In this document: one piece after another, positions 63,164-64,000 of the stretch | Layout of the letters: each line of letters starts with the position of its first letter | Position numbering within the stretch: the first letter of the stretch is position 1 | NCBI GenBank assembly: GCA_031291325.1 | Contig: JARLJG010000068.1 | Location: 62,001-126,000 of the forward strand | Direction: 5' to 3' | Source: Burkholderiaceae bacterium | Lineage (GTDB): Bacteria; Pseudomonadota; Gammaproteobacteria; Burkholderiales; Burkholderiaceae_D | Length of the DNA stretch: 64,000 nucleotides | The notes under the pieces: model-generated | Told to the model about the DNA's origin: nothing | Seen by the model: the letters and a program-made list of their open reading frames with translations, nothing else | The model's database searches: none | Position numbers and translations under genes: made by a program

Positions 63164-64000
63164 GCGCCGGCAACCCGATGCTGCACGAGGCGCTGCGCGC
63201 AGTAGCCGGCCAGGCCGAGGCACTGACCACGGCGGGGCCGCTGTCGATCACGTTTTATCACTGGGTGCTCGCCGAGGCGTTGTCTGCCCAGGAAAGCGCA
63301 GCGATGGCGCGGGAATTGTGCGAAGAGATTTCCGGTGGCGGCCGGTCGATTCATGCCGTTGCGGCTTTGGGGTTCCTGCTGAGCATCAATCCGGTCTTGA
63401 GTGATGCTTGCCGCGATTCATTTGCGCAGGGCGTGGACTGGTTGATGGGGCGCAGCGGTGATTCCCAGACGGCTCTCGTCAGCCTGATGCAGCCGTTAGC
63501 GCATACCGGCGTCCTGGTGGGTTTGTCGGCCACTTCCGATGAGGTGCGATGGTCGAAGTTCGGCACGTGGTTCGCATCGCTCTATGCAAGGCTGCAACCG
63601 CTGTTGCCTGCGGAAGTCGGCTGGCGCCATGAGCTGCTATCCATGATCAAGGCGCGCTCCGAGGTGGGATTGGACGGCGAGCTGCAAGTGGTGCCCGTCA
63701 GCGCGTGCGCAGCGATCTACGTGGCACGTAACTTGGCGGACGCTTCGCCGACGGTCGATAACGACTTTGCGTCGCGGTTGCTTAGTCGCATCAAGTCGGT
63801 GGTCTACGACGATCCCGAGCAGGCGGCCCTGGACTTGGCGGCGTATCACTATCTCGCCCAGGGTGCGGCGCAGATCGATCTGCGCGCGCCGAGCCTCGAC
63901 GATGTCGGGCTCCTGCTCCGCCGGCTCCCATCCGGGCTGCGCCGGTGGACCTGGGAGGATCAGAAGAAGACACCGAACTCGACCGCCCAGAAGTGGGCGG
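63160..64000 (+). CDS. Argonaute-coupled partner protein (3' end outside window)
   Basis: A frame from GTG 63160, overlapping the ago stop by 4 bases, is open to the window end (280 codons). The visible part is helical, with Ala/Leu-rich segments like repeats (ITFYHWVLAEALSAQ; VAALGFLLSINPVLSD; AAIYVARNLAD; ALDLAAYHYLAQGAAQ). It ends in RRLPSGLRRWTWE. From memory this last motif precedes a restriction-endonuclease-like domain of the DpnII/MboI kind in other island proteins, which would lie beyond 64000; that is inference. The coupling suggests it is the effector of the Argonaute. Confidence 0.75.
   Translation, partial: MSAGNPMLHEALRAVAGQAEALTTAGPLSITFYHWVLAEALSAQESAAMARELCEEISGGGRSIHAVAALGFLLSINPVLSDACRDSFAQGVDWLMGRSGDSQTALVSLMQPLAHTGVLVGLSATSDEVRWSKFGTWFASLYARLQPLLPAEVGWRHELLSMIKARSEVGLDGELQVVPVSACAAIYVARNLADASPTVDNDFASRLLSRIKSVVYDDPEQAALDLAAYHYLAQGAAQIDLRAPSLDDVGLLLRRLPSGLRRWTWEDQKKTPNSTAQKWA

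Overview
The window is chromosomal DNA of a betaproteobacterium, most likely Burkholderiales and plausibly Oxalobacteraceae. This rests on gene content and order (smpB, ratA, rnfH, a DUF4124 gene, guaB, guaA); no rRNA is present to settle it. Bases 1-10820 are ordinary host sequence: the end of a glycosyltransferase/ATP-grasp fusion gene, a sulfotransferase-like gene, a secreted SRPBCC protein, a cold-shock gene with a bidirectional terminator, a glutathione S-transferase, and the smpB-ratA-rnfH-DUF4124-guaB-guaA block.

From the 3' end of guaA onward the window is one integrative and conjugative element (ICE) that runs off the right edge, so attR is not seen. A P4-type tyrosine integrase (11121-12377) sits just inside guaA behind a leader with repeated CTATCG motifs. 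The maintenance and transfer backbone is of Tn4371 type: DUF932, parB, DUF736, DUF2958, DUF2285, an AlpA-like HTH gene, repA with downstream iterons, parA, DUF2840, traF, rlxS, traR, eexN, traG, a CopG gene, trbBCDEJKLFGI and DUF2274. Most transfer genes overlap by 4 bp, as expected for one coupled operon.

Cargo sits in four places. (1) Between int and DUF932 (12.4-23.6 kb): a HicA-like/HTH pair, an AlpA regulator, a DUF2971 protein, an unknown gene, an HNH nuclease, and a minus-strand conflict operon. That operon has a RelB/DinJ-like antitoxin, an ABC-three-component set (nuclease-like effector, small middle component, DUF2326 ATPase), an unknown protein, and a DUF4917/SIR2-like gene that an insertion sequence has split exactly. 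(2) Between DUF736 and DUF2958: an SDR oxidoreductase with a divergent AraC regulator, and an XRE regulator beside an unusual 8-bp-periodic array. (3) Between rlxS and traR: an IS3 remnant, a SnoaL-like gene, WYL and TetR regulators, and two SDR genes, with a clear TetR-type operator pair. (4) After DUF2274: a methyltransferase, an AbiEi/AbiEii pair with a strong promoter, and a probable new argonaute module.

The argonaute module (58900-64000+) is the most interesting part. A hypothetical protein overlaps an XRE-ImmA/IrrE metallopeptidase gene. A 45-codon ORF follows, then a 751-residue long prokaryotic Argonaute whose PIWI domain lacks the catalytic acidic residues, and then a GTGA-coupled gene of unknown function that is cut by the window edge. 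The arrangement suggests a guide-directed sensor (dead Argonaute) with a coupled effector, under a repressor/protease switch.
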